This document shows positions 56,401 to 59,084 of a DNA stretch of 64,000 bases, piece after piece. Source of the DNA: Whitmania pigra (taxonomy: Eukaryota > Annelida > Clitellata > Hirudinida > Haemopidae); NCBI GenBank assembly GCA_021613335.1, contig JAJTWR010000263.1:3706001-3770000 (forward strand), given 5' to 3'. The stretch's first letter is position 1, and each line of letters begins with the position of its first letter. Position numbers and translations under genes: made by a program. The notes below the pieces were generated by a model that saw only the letters and a program-made list of their open reading frames with translations, was not told where the DNA came from and did not search any database.

Positions 56401-58900
56401 ACCGAGTCTAGCATCGTCCAATTTATCAGCGATAGATATCGATGCGCTGAGTAGTACAATCGCAAATATAAATAAGATGAAAAGTGAAAGAAATAAAAAT
56501 GTTATAACACGATTTAAATTTAAATTCGTAAACTGTGTTGTGGTCGTAAGGTCGAATGGTCGTATGGCAGCTTGCCCCCCCCCCCACTTGGAACAGACTG
56601 AAATAAGTTGGGAAAATTAGGATTCAAAATTTCAATGCATATTATAATAATTCCTACAAGGTTTAGGATTTAAAGTCACAACAAATAATGTCAATAATGA
56701 ACTAATGTCAGCAGGCGCCCACCTCTCTTGGTATTAAATTAAATTCGCCATTGGTTGGATATTTCGTTGTCTTGGTGATTTTGTTTACTTTCATAATTTG
56801 TTGACGGTTATTTGAAAGTTTGAGTTTTTTGATACGTGTTATAATAAGCGCTTTATTGGTAATAATAACAAATATTACTATAGTTTAATAAGTCAAATCA
56901 ACAACGTGCGAGTTAGCGTAGAGGGTTGCGTGCCTGCGAACGACGGTGAAAGCAACAGTCGTTACGTGTCGTGTTCGCAACCCAGCTCGCACCGCCAGGG
57001 AGCGCCCTGGGGTAGGGGCACTATATAAATGGTAGGTCGATTAAGTGCCTTCACATCCTGTTGGGATACGTAAGGCACTCAAAAAATTGGCTAAATAAAT
57101 AAAAATAAAAATAAAATAAAAACAAGTTGTTATTACAATTCTGCAGTAATTATCAGTAAATAGTACATCTTATTGCTCGTTATAATTCTTGTTTAAAAGG
57201 ATGGTTTGAGGACGTTAAGCTGAGACCTTATCATGTTTCATATCTGATCCATTGATCGCAAAATGAATTTGTTCAATTAATTGCGAAAACGCTCAAAAGT
57301 AAAATCATTAAAGAAATTTCTGACAATCAGTTCTACACTGTGATGGCGGATTCAACACCAGATAGTTCGAGGAAAGACATGTTGACTATTGTAATCCGTT
57401 TCGTAAATCAGGAAGGAATTGCAAATGAAAGACTTTATTTTATTTTTTTTTATTTATTTAGCCAATTTTTTGAGTGCCTTACGTATCCCAACAGGATGTG
57501 AAGGCACTTAATCGACCTACCATTTATATGGCGCCCCTACCCCAGGGCGCTCCCTGGCGATGCGAGCTGGGTTGCGAACACGACACGTAACGACTGTTGC
57601 TTTCACCGTCGTACGCAGGCACGCAACCCTCTACGCTAACTCGCACGCCGAGACTCTTGCAAATAACCGAAATAACTGACAAGACTGGCGCTGGAATAAG
57701 AAAGAGTATAGTCAGTTGCTTGCAACGCAATGGCGTTGATACTGACAATCTTTCTTTTCAATCGTATGATTTTGCTGCTTTAATGTCGGGAGAGTTTAAA
57801 GGAGCTCAACAGAAATTATCTGAGTTGGTTGCCCATTTTACAAGCGGATACAAGCACTAGTGAAGATTTTCTTACTACTAGCGAAGAAGTTGTATTATTG
57901 TGTAAAAGATAGATTTTGTTTAATATTTGGGAGACATTGCACACATATTTTAATGTACCATGGCTCTTGTCTGTTAAATTTTATCAAAGTTTTGAGTTGG
58001 TCATAATAGTTGTTGTTAGCGAACAATAAATATTGACAAAATATTAAGAAAACATTTCTTGGAGTTGTGAAAAACTGTCCTTTATGCCCCCACTATTTTG
58101 CCTTCGGTACGTCCTTGGTACTACCTAACTATAGAAATCACATAATTTAAATATACAAATTTTAATGCATTAAATTTATTAATGACAGAAGCATGGTCAT
58201 GGTCAAATCAAACATTGCTTACAAGTCACTCTTGATATTTAACGCAACTTTTCAAATGTGTTTTTTATGGCGCCAATAAAAATTAAGTTGCTTAATTGAT
58301 TGTTCTCAACTCCAGATTTGATCTTTCGCATGTGAATCTAAATCGCTAATTTTCTAAAATTAAACGTTTGCAGCAGGCATTGCACCTCAAAAACTTAAAT
58401 AAAAATTAATTAATAACTGAATGCTTTTTAGAAATGTTCATGTAACAGGGCCGTAGAAACAGAACATTAAGAGCTTTAACAAGTTTGTCTGTTAAAGTCT
58501 GTAAAGTGATAAATAGCACAACGGTGCTTTAGTTTCACTGCCGGTGTGGCAATCATTGTCAGATGTCAGATATCTGTCTTCAAGCACTAACACCATTACT
58601 ATTTATGAAGAGTAAATAATAGATATATAATTATGACAAAATACATAAAGTATTTTGTGCCAATCAATTAATTTCAGTTAAGTACTATTAACATCACTAT
58701 TTACCACATGCCCACAAATATTTAATTATGTATTTACCACCTATTTATTGATAAAACCGAATGCAATGTTAGACTTATATTTAATAAATGTAACATTTGT
58801 AACTATTGAGAAATAAATATTTTTAATAAATGATATACGATAATTTCGTTGACAGCAATCTTCGTCATCATCTCCGTCGTCAGATTCTGACAGTGATTGA
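20360..58900 (+). CDS. SH3BGRL: SH3BGRL-family protein with a Nopp140/Treacle-like serine-rich tail (gene level, 19 coding exons)
   Basis: Nineteen exons, all multiples of three and all joined in phase 0, give about 586 residues. Residues 1-115 (exons 1-3) form an SH3BGRL-type thioredoxin fold: MVVKVYLSCTTGNTD, IRKKQDYITWLLESKQIEHE, ERKFMREN, the conserved SH3-binding LPPQIF at about 66-71, and GDYRSFFEAVECEQLFEFL. This family keeps the glutaredoxin fold but lacks the CxxC pair; only one Cys is present here. Residues 116-586 are a low-complexity tail of acidic serine clusters (SSSSSDDD, SSSSEDD; probable CK2 sites) alternating with Lys/Pro/Ala-rich blocks, as in the nucleolar proteins NOLC1 and Treacle. 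Vertebrate SH3BGR has only a Glu-rich tail. Function is unknown; a phosphorylated, disordered scaffold is my inference. More exons may hide in the large introns. Confidence 0.8.
21150..22700 (+). mobile_element. LINE of the R2-like 'DLANAYGSVPH' family, with C-terminal restriction-like endonuclease region
   Basis: Plus-strand frames run from a GGVPGVPG block near 21,230, through the thumb (PLTIYEIGLPSVEYMERKIS, about 21,700-21,770), a GRYRWRHNKVL zinc-binding region (about 22,100-22,140), to YAIEVGARGLVGRSSYAFL and ASHWIWTNKD (22,500-22,660). The last block matches the C-terminal endonuclease domain of R2-like LINEs. Frames are broken, and a mini-insertion interrupts the copy at 21,859-21,911. 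It lies in intron 1 of the SH3BGRL-like gene. Confidence 0.75.
21859..21911 (+). repeat. AGTCC...GGAC mini-insertion, copy 2
   Basis: AGTCCAAATCATCTCAGTTA, then TGCAACGGAC, TATAATC and AAATAAAT repeats, lying between the thumb and zinc-binding parts of the LINE. Confidence 0.7.
22784..22816 (+). repeat. Mini-insertion fragment, copy 3
   Basis: Only the 3' half (TATGTAACGGACTCTAACC and AAATAAATAAAT) is recognisable. Confidence 0.55.
22950..23030 (+). repeat. LINE-associated tail repeat, copy 3
   Basis: GGGCCGAAACGTTC, CCTCTGAAGATCCCTGCC and an AAGGCTCAA end. Diverged copy upstream of exon 2. Confidence 0.55.
23315..23503 (+). CDS. SH3BGRL: SH3BGRL-like exon 2
   Basis: Acceptor TTTTGTAG. Encodes IRKKQDYITWLLESKQIEHE, ENERKFMREN and LPPQIFNDTTYVG, the core of the thioredoxin-like fold. 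Ends GGA|GTTAGT. Confidence 0.9.
23739..23849 (+). CDS. SH3BGRL: SH3BGRL-like exon 3
   Basis: Acceptor TCTAATAG. Encodes DYRSFFEAVECEQLFEFLKL then DIPKDEVEYFIKFALKE, completing the fold (family block GDYDAFFEA). Donor GAG|GTTTGT. Confidence 0.88.
24340..26383 (-). mobile_element. mariner transposon split by a LINE
   Basis: On the minus strand the outer end reads TTGGGTTGTTCCATAAGTTC followed by GTGCCG, a typical mariner terminus (ending near 26,383). The transposase N-terminus VDKKTHFRHLLFE ends near 26,165. Beyond the inserted LINE it resumes near 24,567 with NRGQKANEAARDICAEY and WFARFKHGKFDLDDG in a shifted frame. No catalytic DDD region is intact and the far end is undefined. Confidence 0.75.
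24568..26165 (-). mobile_element. L2/Rex1-like LINE with a long open RT frame
   Basis: About 510 codons of reverse transcriptase are open: NYRPISNLSTISKLLERL, LDLSAAFDTINHSILLDRL, GVPQGSVLGPLLFTTYTSPL, the catalytic HQYADDTSLYSVL, LGVTFDSHLSFKQH, LPIHLRIIYKISLLTYRTL and AVWNSLPPIIRS. The 3' end is a microsatellite of ATT units (24,568-24,597), typical of L2-type elements. The 5' end is truncated inside the RT. Lack of stops implies a young insertion. Its first in-frame codons (about 15-19, from 26,211) are mariner sequence, giving an accidental chimeric frame. Confidence 0.85.
26388..27300 (+). mobile_element. pogo/Tigger-like DNA transposon remnant, copy 2
   Basis: Nearly the same interior as 12,660-13,460 (AACCGGTTCTAGAA, TTTATGAATCTTCTTAAT, KxKAIPSNA-type start, CTCAGTTAACAGGT), and a right end AATAAGCCCTAGCACGT to GGAAACACGGTAT. 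Coding capacity is lost. Confidence 0.65.
27991..28035 (+). CDS. SH3BGRL: SH3BGRL-like exon 4
   Basis: Acceptor TGTTTCCAG, donor GAG|GTTTGA. Encodes AEDANQVKKIENKDE, the start of the charged tail. Confidence 0.6.
28366..29871 (+). mobile_element. Retroelement-like repeat carrying hAT 2
   Basis: Begins ACTAGCTGTTTACCCGACTT and TGCCCGG, and resumes after hAT 2 with GTGCAACTGACGTTAATAAA and ends in the ATACATACAAACAAACAT block. These two halves are the ends of a widespread animal repeat with ACTAGCTGTT...CCCG starts. Its class is not certain to me. Confidence 0.5.
28503..29740 (-). mobile_element. hAT transposon 2 (ZBED5/SCAND3-like), degraded
   Basis: Left end CAGGGGTTCCCAACCTTTTT; flanks CTCTAGAT (28,495-28,502) and ATCTAGAT (29,741-29,748). 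Minus-strand frames give DIHCMLHRYALAAKILPNGL, LFHTDIRWMSRGLIFSRLMK, FSLSLAYLADIFTHLNELNT and SLKGDILAHLGTLMASFHDY, the middle and C-terminal parts of a hAT transposase. The right inverted repeat is poor. Multiple stops. Confidence 0.75.
29963..30022 (+). repeat. tRNA-derived segment at the left LTR junction
   Basis: CGCATGGCCTAACGGTTAAG (A-box-like) then GGGGTTCACATTCGAC (B-box-like). A similar segment lies on the minus strand at about 45,378-45,440. It replaces the 3' part of the left LTR and the primer-binding site. Confidence 0.5.
30069..31331 (+). pseudogene. Gag-protease-integrase tail fusion frame of the LTR element
   Basis: A 420-codon open frame. Residues 1-130: Gag-like (MCELARVDELTKDQFKCLIY). 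About 150-165: CCHC knuckle CFICDETTHLAKSC. About 185-260: retropepsin with the LDSGADVTII active site and LLGIEWL flap region. After about residue 310 the frame passes directly into the extreme C-terminus of the polyprotein (KVHRRKFAGGDTVYLRLYEN). Reverse transcriptase, RNase H and the integrase core are missing, so an internal deletion of several kilobases happened in frame. Not capable of autonomous movement. Confidence 0.8.
31563..31811 (+). repeat. Right LTR
   Basis: TGTTGTGG to ATATAACA, containing TATAAATAG (about 31,621) as a likely TATA box, AATAAA near 31,759, and the 54-bp insertion at 31,654-31,707. Confidence 0.8.
31654..31707 (+). repeat. 54-bp retroposed mini-insertion with 12-bp TSD (type copy)
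   Basis: AGTCCAAATCATCCTAGTTA, TGCAACGGAC, TTTAATC and three AAATAAAT-type repeats, bounded by GCTCACTCTCTC on both sides (31,642-31,653 and 31,708-31,719). The uninterrupted site survives in the left LTR. GTCC and GGAC could pair as a short hairpin. Confidence 0.85.
31813..31860 (-). repeat. Mini-insertion family, inverted copy
   Basis: The reverse complement reads AGTCCAAAACATCTTAGTTA, TGCAAAGGAC, TTTAATCAAATC. It immediately follows the right LTR. Confidence 0.65.
31861..32394. other. Residual interior of hAT 1
   Basis: A plus-strand frame around 32,150-32,322 (TEPMVIVFVNLFTSQENVRA) may be hAT transposase but I do not recognise it; the overlapping minus frame 32,083-32,355 is equally unassigned. 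Confidence 0.35.
32877..32924 (+). CDS. SH3BGRL: SH3BGRL-like exon 5
   Basis: Acceptor CTTTGTAG. Encodes NEELDNDDNEKKEKAG, then GTATGG. It lies just after the nested hAT of intron 4. Confidence 0.65.
33051..33137 (+). CDS. SH3BGRL: SH3BGRL-like exon 6
   Basis: Encodes ESGDDESSESESNSTEKKKS then a Lys-rich run, donor AAA|GTAAGT. The first acidic-serine plus polylysine unit of the tail. Confidence 0.75.
33225..33345 (+). repeat. Interspersed repeat shared with 9,237-9,350
   Basis: Second copy of the unclassified repeat with GTGTGATAAACCACTCC and CTACCGAA. It is preceded at 33,195-33,224 by a short match to the SINE tail (GGGCAC-ATATAAATGGTAG). Confidence 0.6.
33810..35322 (+). mobile_element. 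R2-like 'DLANAYGSVPH' family LINE inserted into the CR1
   Basis: Plus-strand fragments: FLRLP-like starts, LVLAMQILPKQPGLVFQRRT, AKSRNLALVRGKF, FGVAEQRISTVSEEPVKNLG, PLTVYEIGLSVVEKLERKVN and LRLPLRSIVEEYNFSKIR. It ends abruptly in the shared tail repeat (35,255-35,320). Stops and shifts throughout. Confidence 0.7.
35255..35320 (+). repeat. LINE-associated tail repeat, copy 4
   Basis: ATGCCGAAACGTTTGAAGAA, CTCTGAGGATCCCTGTCGG, AGCTCTAAGGCGGAGTAACA. It directly follows LINE coding sequence, linking the tail to that family. Confidence 0.7.
36289..36324 (+). CDS. SH3BGRL: SH3BGRL-like exon 7
   Basis: Encodes VSDESSSDEKEK between ATTTAAAG and GTAGGT. Confidence 0.65.
36383..36400 (+). CDS. SH3BGRL: SH3BGRL-like exon 8, 18-nt microexon
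   Basis: Six codons, EDKEKE, between TTACTTACAG and GTTGGA. It is supported by composition and phase only; skipping it would keep the frame. Confidence 0.5.
36526..36570 (+). CDS. SH3BGRL: SH3BGRL-like exon 9
   Basis: Encodes EATSSDEKPEKISSK between TTTTTCCTCAG and GTGAAA. Confidence 0.65.
36694..36762 (+). CDS. SH3BGRL: SH3BGRL-like exon 10
   Basis: Encodes ESSSESSLHEKEKKDFKKKD then VKK; acceptor GAATTTAG, donor AAG|GTATCT. Confidence 0.7.
36883..37041 (+). CDS. SH3BGRL: SH3BGRL-like exon 11, long polyserine exon
   Basis: Fifty-three codons containing an almost unbroken serine run encoded by TCC/TCA/TCG triplets (36,890-36,985), then ESEKSEDSKKKAKGSEPTK. The mix of TCN codons suggests old triplet expansion with later substitutions. 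Confidence 0.75.
37400..39950 (-). mobile_element. CR1/L2-type LINE with ORF1, endonuclease and partial RT
   Basis: Minus strand from 39,950: ORF1 coiled coil (ERIKIVSEENKNLRGRVDQL), ORF1 core (SNNLVIHDIPES; FTDRKISSIWARNGYVYIKR), endonuclease (SLLHINCRS; KAKVIALTETWLGDDS), linker (WNLIKYLLNGNNS), RT start (KSDSKETITNYRRISILPHF) and C-terminal RT (YTYLNYCNLICASNYATNLR). The central RT including the catalytic ADD is deleted between about 37,870 and 37,990. Same family as 1,685-3,110. It lies in intron 11. Confidence 0.8.
40848..41345 (-). mobile_element. R2-like 'DLANAYGSVPH' family LINE fragment with tail repeat
   Basis: A 160-codon minus-strand frame: LPRLLWPLTSYEIGLSVFEK, WLGLPPALSSVALYSRST, LRLPLRSIVEEYKLFKIRTQ, ending in the shared tail (GCGAAACGTTTGAAGACGG, then GGAAACTCCTCTGAGGATCC). 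Only the thumb region is present. Confidence 0.75.
41750..42261 (+). mobile_element. LTR of a second family with a piece of internal sequence
   Basis: A purine tract AAGGAGGGTGTAG precedes TGTTGTAAACTTAG (41,953) and the LTR ends GGTTATTTCAACA (42,261), so this is a 309-bp 3' LTR with about 200 bp of interior. Related LTRs lie at about 44,240-44,602 and 52,560-52,815. Confidence 0.65.
42262..42990 (+). mobile_element. BED-finger hAT fragment and hAT-type repeat
   Basis: A short plus frame (42,430-42,630) reads CSTLEGSSSNLKKHKECMYT, the second half of a BED finger. The following 42,830-42,960 segment is rich in TACTTTTACTTAAGTA, an inverted-repeat-rich hAT end found in many animal genomes. 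Confidence 0.5.
43268..43579 (+). CDS. SH3BGRL: SH3BGRL-like exon 12, KKPEPP repeat exon
   Basis: The largest tail exon (104 codons). It starts PKKPSSSSSSESDGKEDEKK and then carries a 9-residue minisatellite of the form KKPEPPSTT, about six times with length variation. Acceptor ATCACAG, donor GAG|GTAGAA. The antisense strand reads as a Gly-rich frame, an artefact of the repeat. Confidence 0.8.
43640..43687 (+). CDS. SH3BGRL: SH3BGRL-like exon 13
   Basis: Encodes IKSSEEETIPKTKKSE between CATGAGCAG and GTTGGT. Confidence 0.65.
43688..44239. other. Intron 13, unassigned part
   Basis: No gene, RNA or transposon end identified. Confidence 0.45.
44240..44602 (+). repeat. Solo LTR, second family, copy 2
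   Basis: Shares TTTGGTATCTTTTTCGTGCA, CGCTAATCACCTGACA, GTTAACTGAATACTTGCT and GGTTATTTCAATA with the LTR at 41,953-42,261. The left end is unclear. Confidence 0.6.
44789..45744. mobile_element. Non-autonomous hAT with perfect 8-bp TSD
   Basis: TIRs CAGTGATGGGCAAATC and GATTTGCCCGTCACTG; GTGGCTAG on both sides (44,781-44,788 and 45,745-45,752). The left part has four 28-bp tandem units (AAATCTCAAATCATTTGTAA core; about 44,805-44,930). The interior has no transposase but a tRNA-like pair. Confidence 0.85.
45325..45440. repeat. Two tRNA-derived segments in opposite orientation
   Basis: Plus: TAGCTATATGGTTAGGAC and a perfect B box GGTTCGAGTCC (45,338-45,395). Minus: the reverse complement reads CATGGCCTAATGGTTAAGGC. 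The A-to-B spacing on the plus strand is too short for a working tRNA, so I call these SINE-type remnants, not tRNA genes. Confidence 0.5.
45823..47300 (-). mobile_element. R2-like 'DLANAYGSVPH' family LINE, RT region
   Basis: Minus strand: KPGANGIFYLVYKNAQKL, WKQAEGIFMPKEKNSRDPKQ, FRLISLLNVEGKILF, LVLANAYGSVPHQLIWRAP, HVPKPVIQILQNYFDGFEMW and the catalytic block IKAFMDDTILITK, then AKSKSLALAR. Several frameshifts separate the pieces. It lies in intron 13 of the SH3BGRL-like gene. Confidence 0.8.
47735..47863 (+). CDS. SH3BGRL: SH3BGRL-like exon 14, polyserine exon
   Basis: Encodes IKKE, a run of about 18 serines, then DEDEKVQSIAAKKDNGAKA, with a consensus GTGAGT donor. The acceptor is TGGATAG. 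Confidence 0.75.
47864..48729. other. Intron 14, unassigned part
   Basis: A hAT-like start CAGTGATGGGCTTTAACTAC at 48,584 suggests a transposon end. Otherwise nothing recognised. Confidence 0.4.
48850..48965 (+). repeat. LINE-associated tail repeat, copy 6
   Basis: ACCGACAGGGACACCC, GAGAACGTCAGGAG, GGGCCGAAACGTTTTGACTC, CTCTGATGATTTC and GTAGCTCCGCGGATAG. No coding LINE sequence could be recognised beside it. Confidence 0.6.
49204..49293 (+). CDS. SH3BGRL: SH3BGRL-like exon 15
   Basis: Encodes TKESSSSSTSSSSEDDKPTT then KTVKPEAKKK; acceptor CATTTTAG, donor GTGAGT. Confidence 0.8.
49357..49431 (+). CDS. SH3BGRL: SH3BGRL-like exon 16
   Basis: Encodes DVANKSSSSSSSDEDSDTKK then TDVKK; acceptor AACATCAG, donor AAG|GTTATT. 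Confidence 0.75.
49495..49620. repeat. AT dinucleotide microsatellite
   Basis: Three TATATA runs separated by TACATTATATTCATATCATC-type sequence in intron 16. Confidence 0.75.
49765..49869 (+). CDS. SH3BGRL: SH3BGRL-like exon 17 (duplicate a)
   Basis: Thirty-five codons: K, nine Ser, T, eight Ser, then DDDKKTPAEKSMAKKK. Acceptor AAAACACAG, donor AAG|GTAATA. Identical to exon 18. Confidence 0.8.
49973..50077 (+). CDS. SH3BGRL: SH3BGRL-like exon 18 (duplicate b)
   Basis: An exact copy of exon 17 with its splice sites, offset 208 bp. Duplicated intron sequence flanks both copies. Confidence 0.8.
50078..50675. other. Intron 18, left part
   Basis: AT-rich; two opposing short frames at 50,470-50,695 have no recognisable relatives. 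Confidence 0.45.
50676..52551 (+). repeat. 938-bp direct tandem duplication
   Basis: 50,676-51,613 is followed without spacer by 51,614-52,551, and I see no difference between them. Each copy starts near a CAGTGGCGTACCAAGG transposon-like end, carries a SINE fragment on the minus strand (CGAACACGACACGTAACGAC) and ends in an acidic-coding GATGAT-rich stretch. Perfect identity means a very recent event or an assembly artefact. Confidence 0.85.
52560..52815 (+). repeat. Solo LTR fragment, second family, copy 3
   Basis: Shares TTCATTTGCATCCTAAAGTA, CCGTTAACTGAATTTTTGCT and GGTTATTCCAAT with the LTR at 41,953-42,261. It directly follows the 938-bp duplication. Confidence 0.55.
53004..53611 (-). 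mobile_element. hAT (BED-type) left part, interrupted by the inverted-repeat element
   Basis: Begins CAGTGATGGGCAAATC at 53,004, with AAATCTCAAATCATTTGTAA repeats as in the 44,789 element. The minus strand encodes MLLTDTSGQNIQKKICAAFE and IGYVVTDNARNML, the first catalytic region of a hAT transposase. On the far side of the insertion (after 56,070) the same frame can be followed upstream as LKTKTVANSPI. The right terminus was not found. Confidence 0.7.
54302..54796 (+). CDS. Ulp1/C48-like cysteine protease with C-terminal PHD-like zinc finger
   Basis: The frame begins after an in-frame TAG that could be a splice acceptor (TCGTAG) and runs about 164 codons. Near the start SHFVLLVVDTTSESLFQYDP supplies a His and Asp as in the HW...D motif of C48 proteases; RQNDDQGCSIYICKFMLRLD supplies the Gln and the nucleophile Cys (family QxxDCG). 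Residues about 110-155 form a PHD-like finger (YCGQEDRDTTWVQC, YNCQRWVHVKC, FLCIFCKKNC) that lacks the first of its eight ligands. The upstream part of the protease is not found. In transposons such proteases occur in several DNA superfamilies; their role is unclear. No transposase is visible. Confidence 0.7.
   Translation, partial: HSHFVLLVVDTTSESLFQYDPLGIKSNNEELLQEFRNFLTTRKQAFKDVFAYSVGKLPPMRRQNDDQGCSIYICKFMLRLDKEEVCDDFYEHMLRRKFMDNILQGSERLTNVSLYCGQEDRDTTWVQCYNCQRWVHVKCTKIVRFYKEWTEEEFLCIFCKKNCK
55345..55840. mobile_element. hAT MITE with perfect 8-bp TSD inside the inverted-repeat arm
   Basis: CAGTGGTTCTCAATCTT to AAGGTTGAGAACCACTG, flanked by ATATAAAC on both sides (55,337-55,344 and 55,841-55,848). 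496 bp without coding capacity; sub-terminal GCGGACCGG blocks resemble the hAT at 5,595-6,653. Confidence 0.9.
56071..56904. other. Continuation of the interrupted hAT and unassigned DNA
   Basis: The first 100 bp belong to the BED-type hAT on the minus strand. A C-run at 56,573-56,584 and AT-rich sequence follow; no boundary could be fixed. Confidence 0.4.
56905..57123 (+). repeat. tRNA-derived SINE, plus-strand copy
   Basis: GTGCGAGTTAGCGTAGAGGG (A box), GTGTCGTGTTCGCAACCC (B-box region), GGGAGCGCCCTGGGGTAGGG, a body ending TAAGGCACTCAAAAAATTGG and an AAATAAATAAAAATAAA tail. The tail resembles that of the mini-insertions. Confidence 0.8.
57240..57860 (+). pseudogene. hAT-related DUF4371/ZMYM1-like transposase fragment, split by a SINE
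   Basis: Plus strand before the SINE: IIKEISDNQFYTVMADSTPD and KDMLTIVIRFVNQEGIANER. After it: LLQITEITDKTGAGIRKSIV and QSYDFAALMSGEFKGAQQKL. These are the first catalytic Asp region and the QGYDGAxxMSG block of DUF4371-type transposases. Removing the SINE restores the frame exactly. The C-terminal half is absent. Confidence 0.7.
57432..57650 (-). repeat. tRNA-derived SINE, minus-strand copy inserted in the transposase
   Basis: Reverse-complement copy of the SINE at 56,905-57,123 with poly-T first on the plus strand. Flanks AAAGACT and CGAGACT form an imperfect target duplication. The two copies face each other 310 bp apart. Confidence 0.8.
57861..58855. other. Intron 18, right part
   Basis: A transposon-like end with CCTTCGGTACGTCCTTGGTA lies at 58,095-58,120 and may be the inverse of the CAGTGGCGTACCAAGG ends at 50,707 and 51,645. 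The rest is AT-rich and unassigned. Confidence 0.4.
58856..58900 (+). CDS. SH3BGRL: SH3BGRL-like exon 19, C-terminus
   Basis: Acceptor GTTGACAG. Encodes QSSSSSPSSDSDSD then TGA. It is separated from exon 18 by an 8.8-kb transposon-filled intron but matches the tail in composition and phase. Confidence 0.7.
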   Translation, partial: QSSSSSPSSDSDSD

Positions 58901-59078
58901 CCAAAGCCCAATATTTTGATGACACAAGACGATTTCAACTTGTTATTCCATACCAGGATGTCATCAGAAAGTTATATAATAATATTTCGTCAAGATTTTT
59001 TGTGGGTCAAAGCTCATCATCAAAATAGTTATTGCATTACATATTTTACATAATCTTTTGAGATTTTGCTTGCTTTGT

Positions 59079-59084
59079 AATAAA
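59079..59084 (+). promoter_or_regulatory. Polyadenylation signal AATAAA
   Basis: AATAAA about 180 bp after the TGA at 58,900 is the first canonical signal downstream of the SH3BGRL-like gene. Confidence 0.5.
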
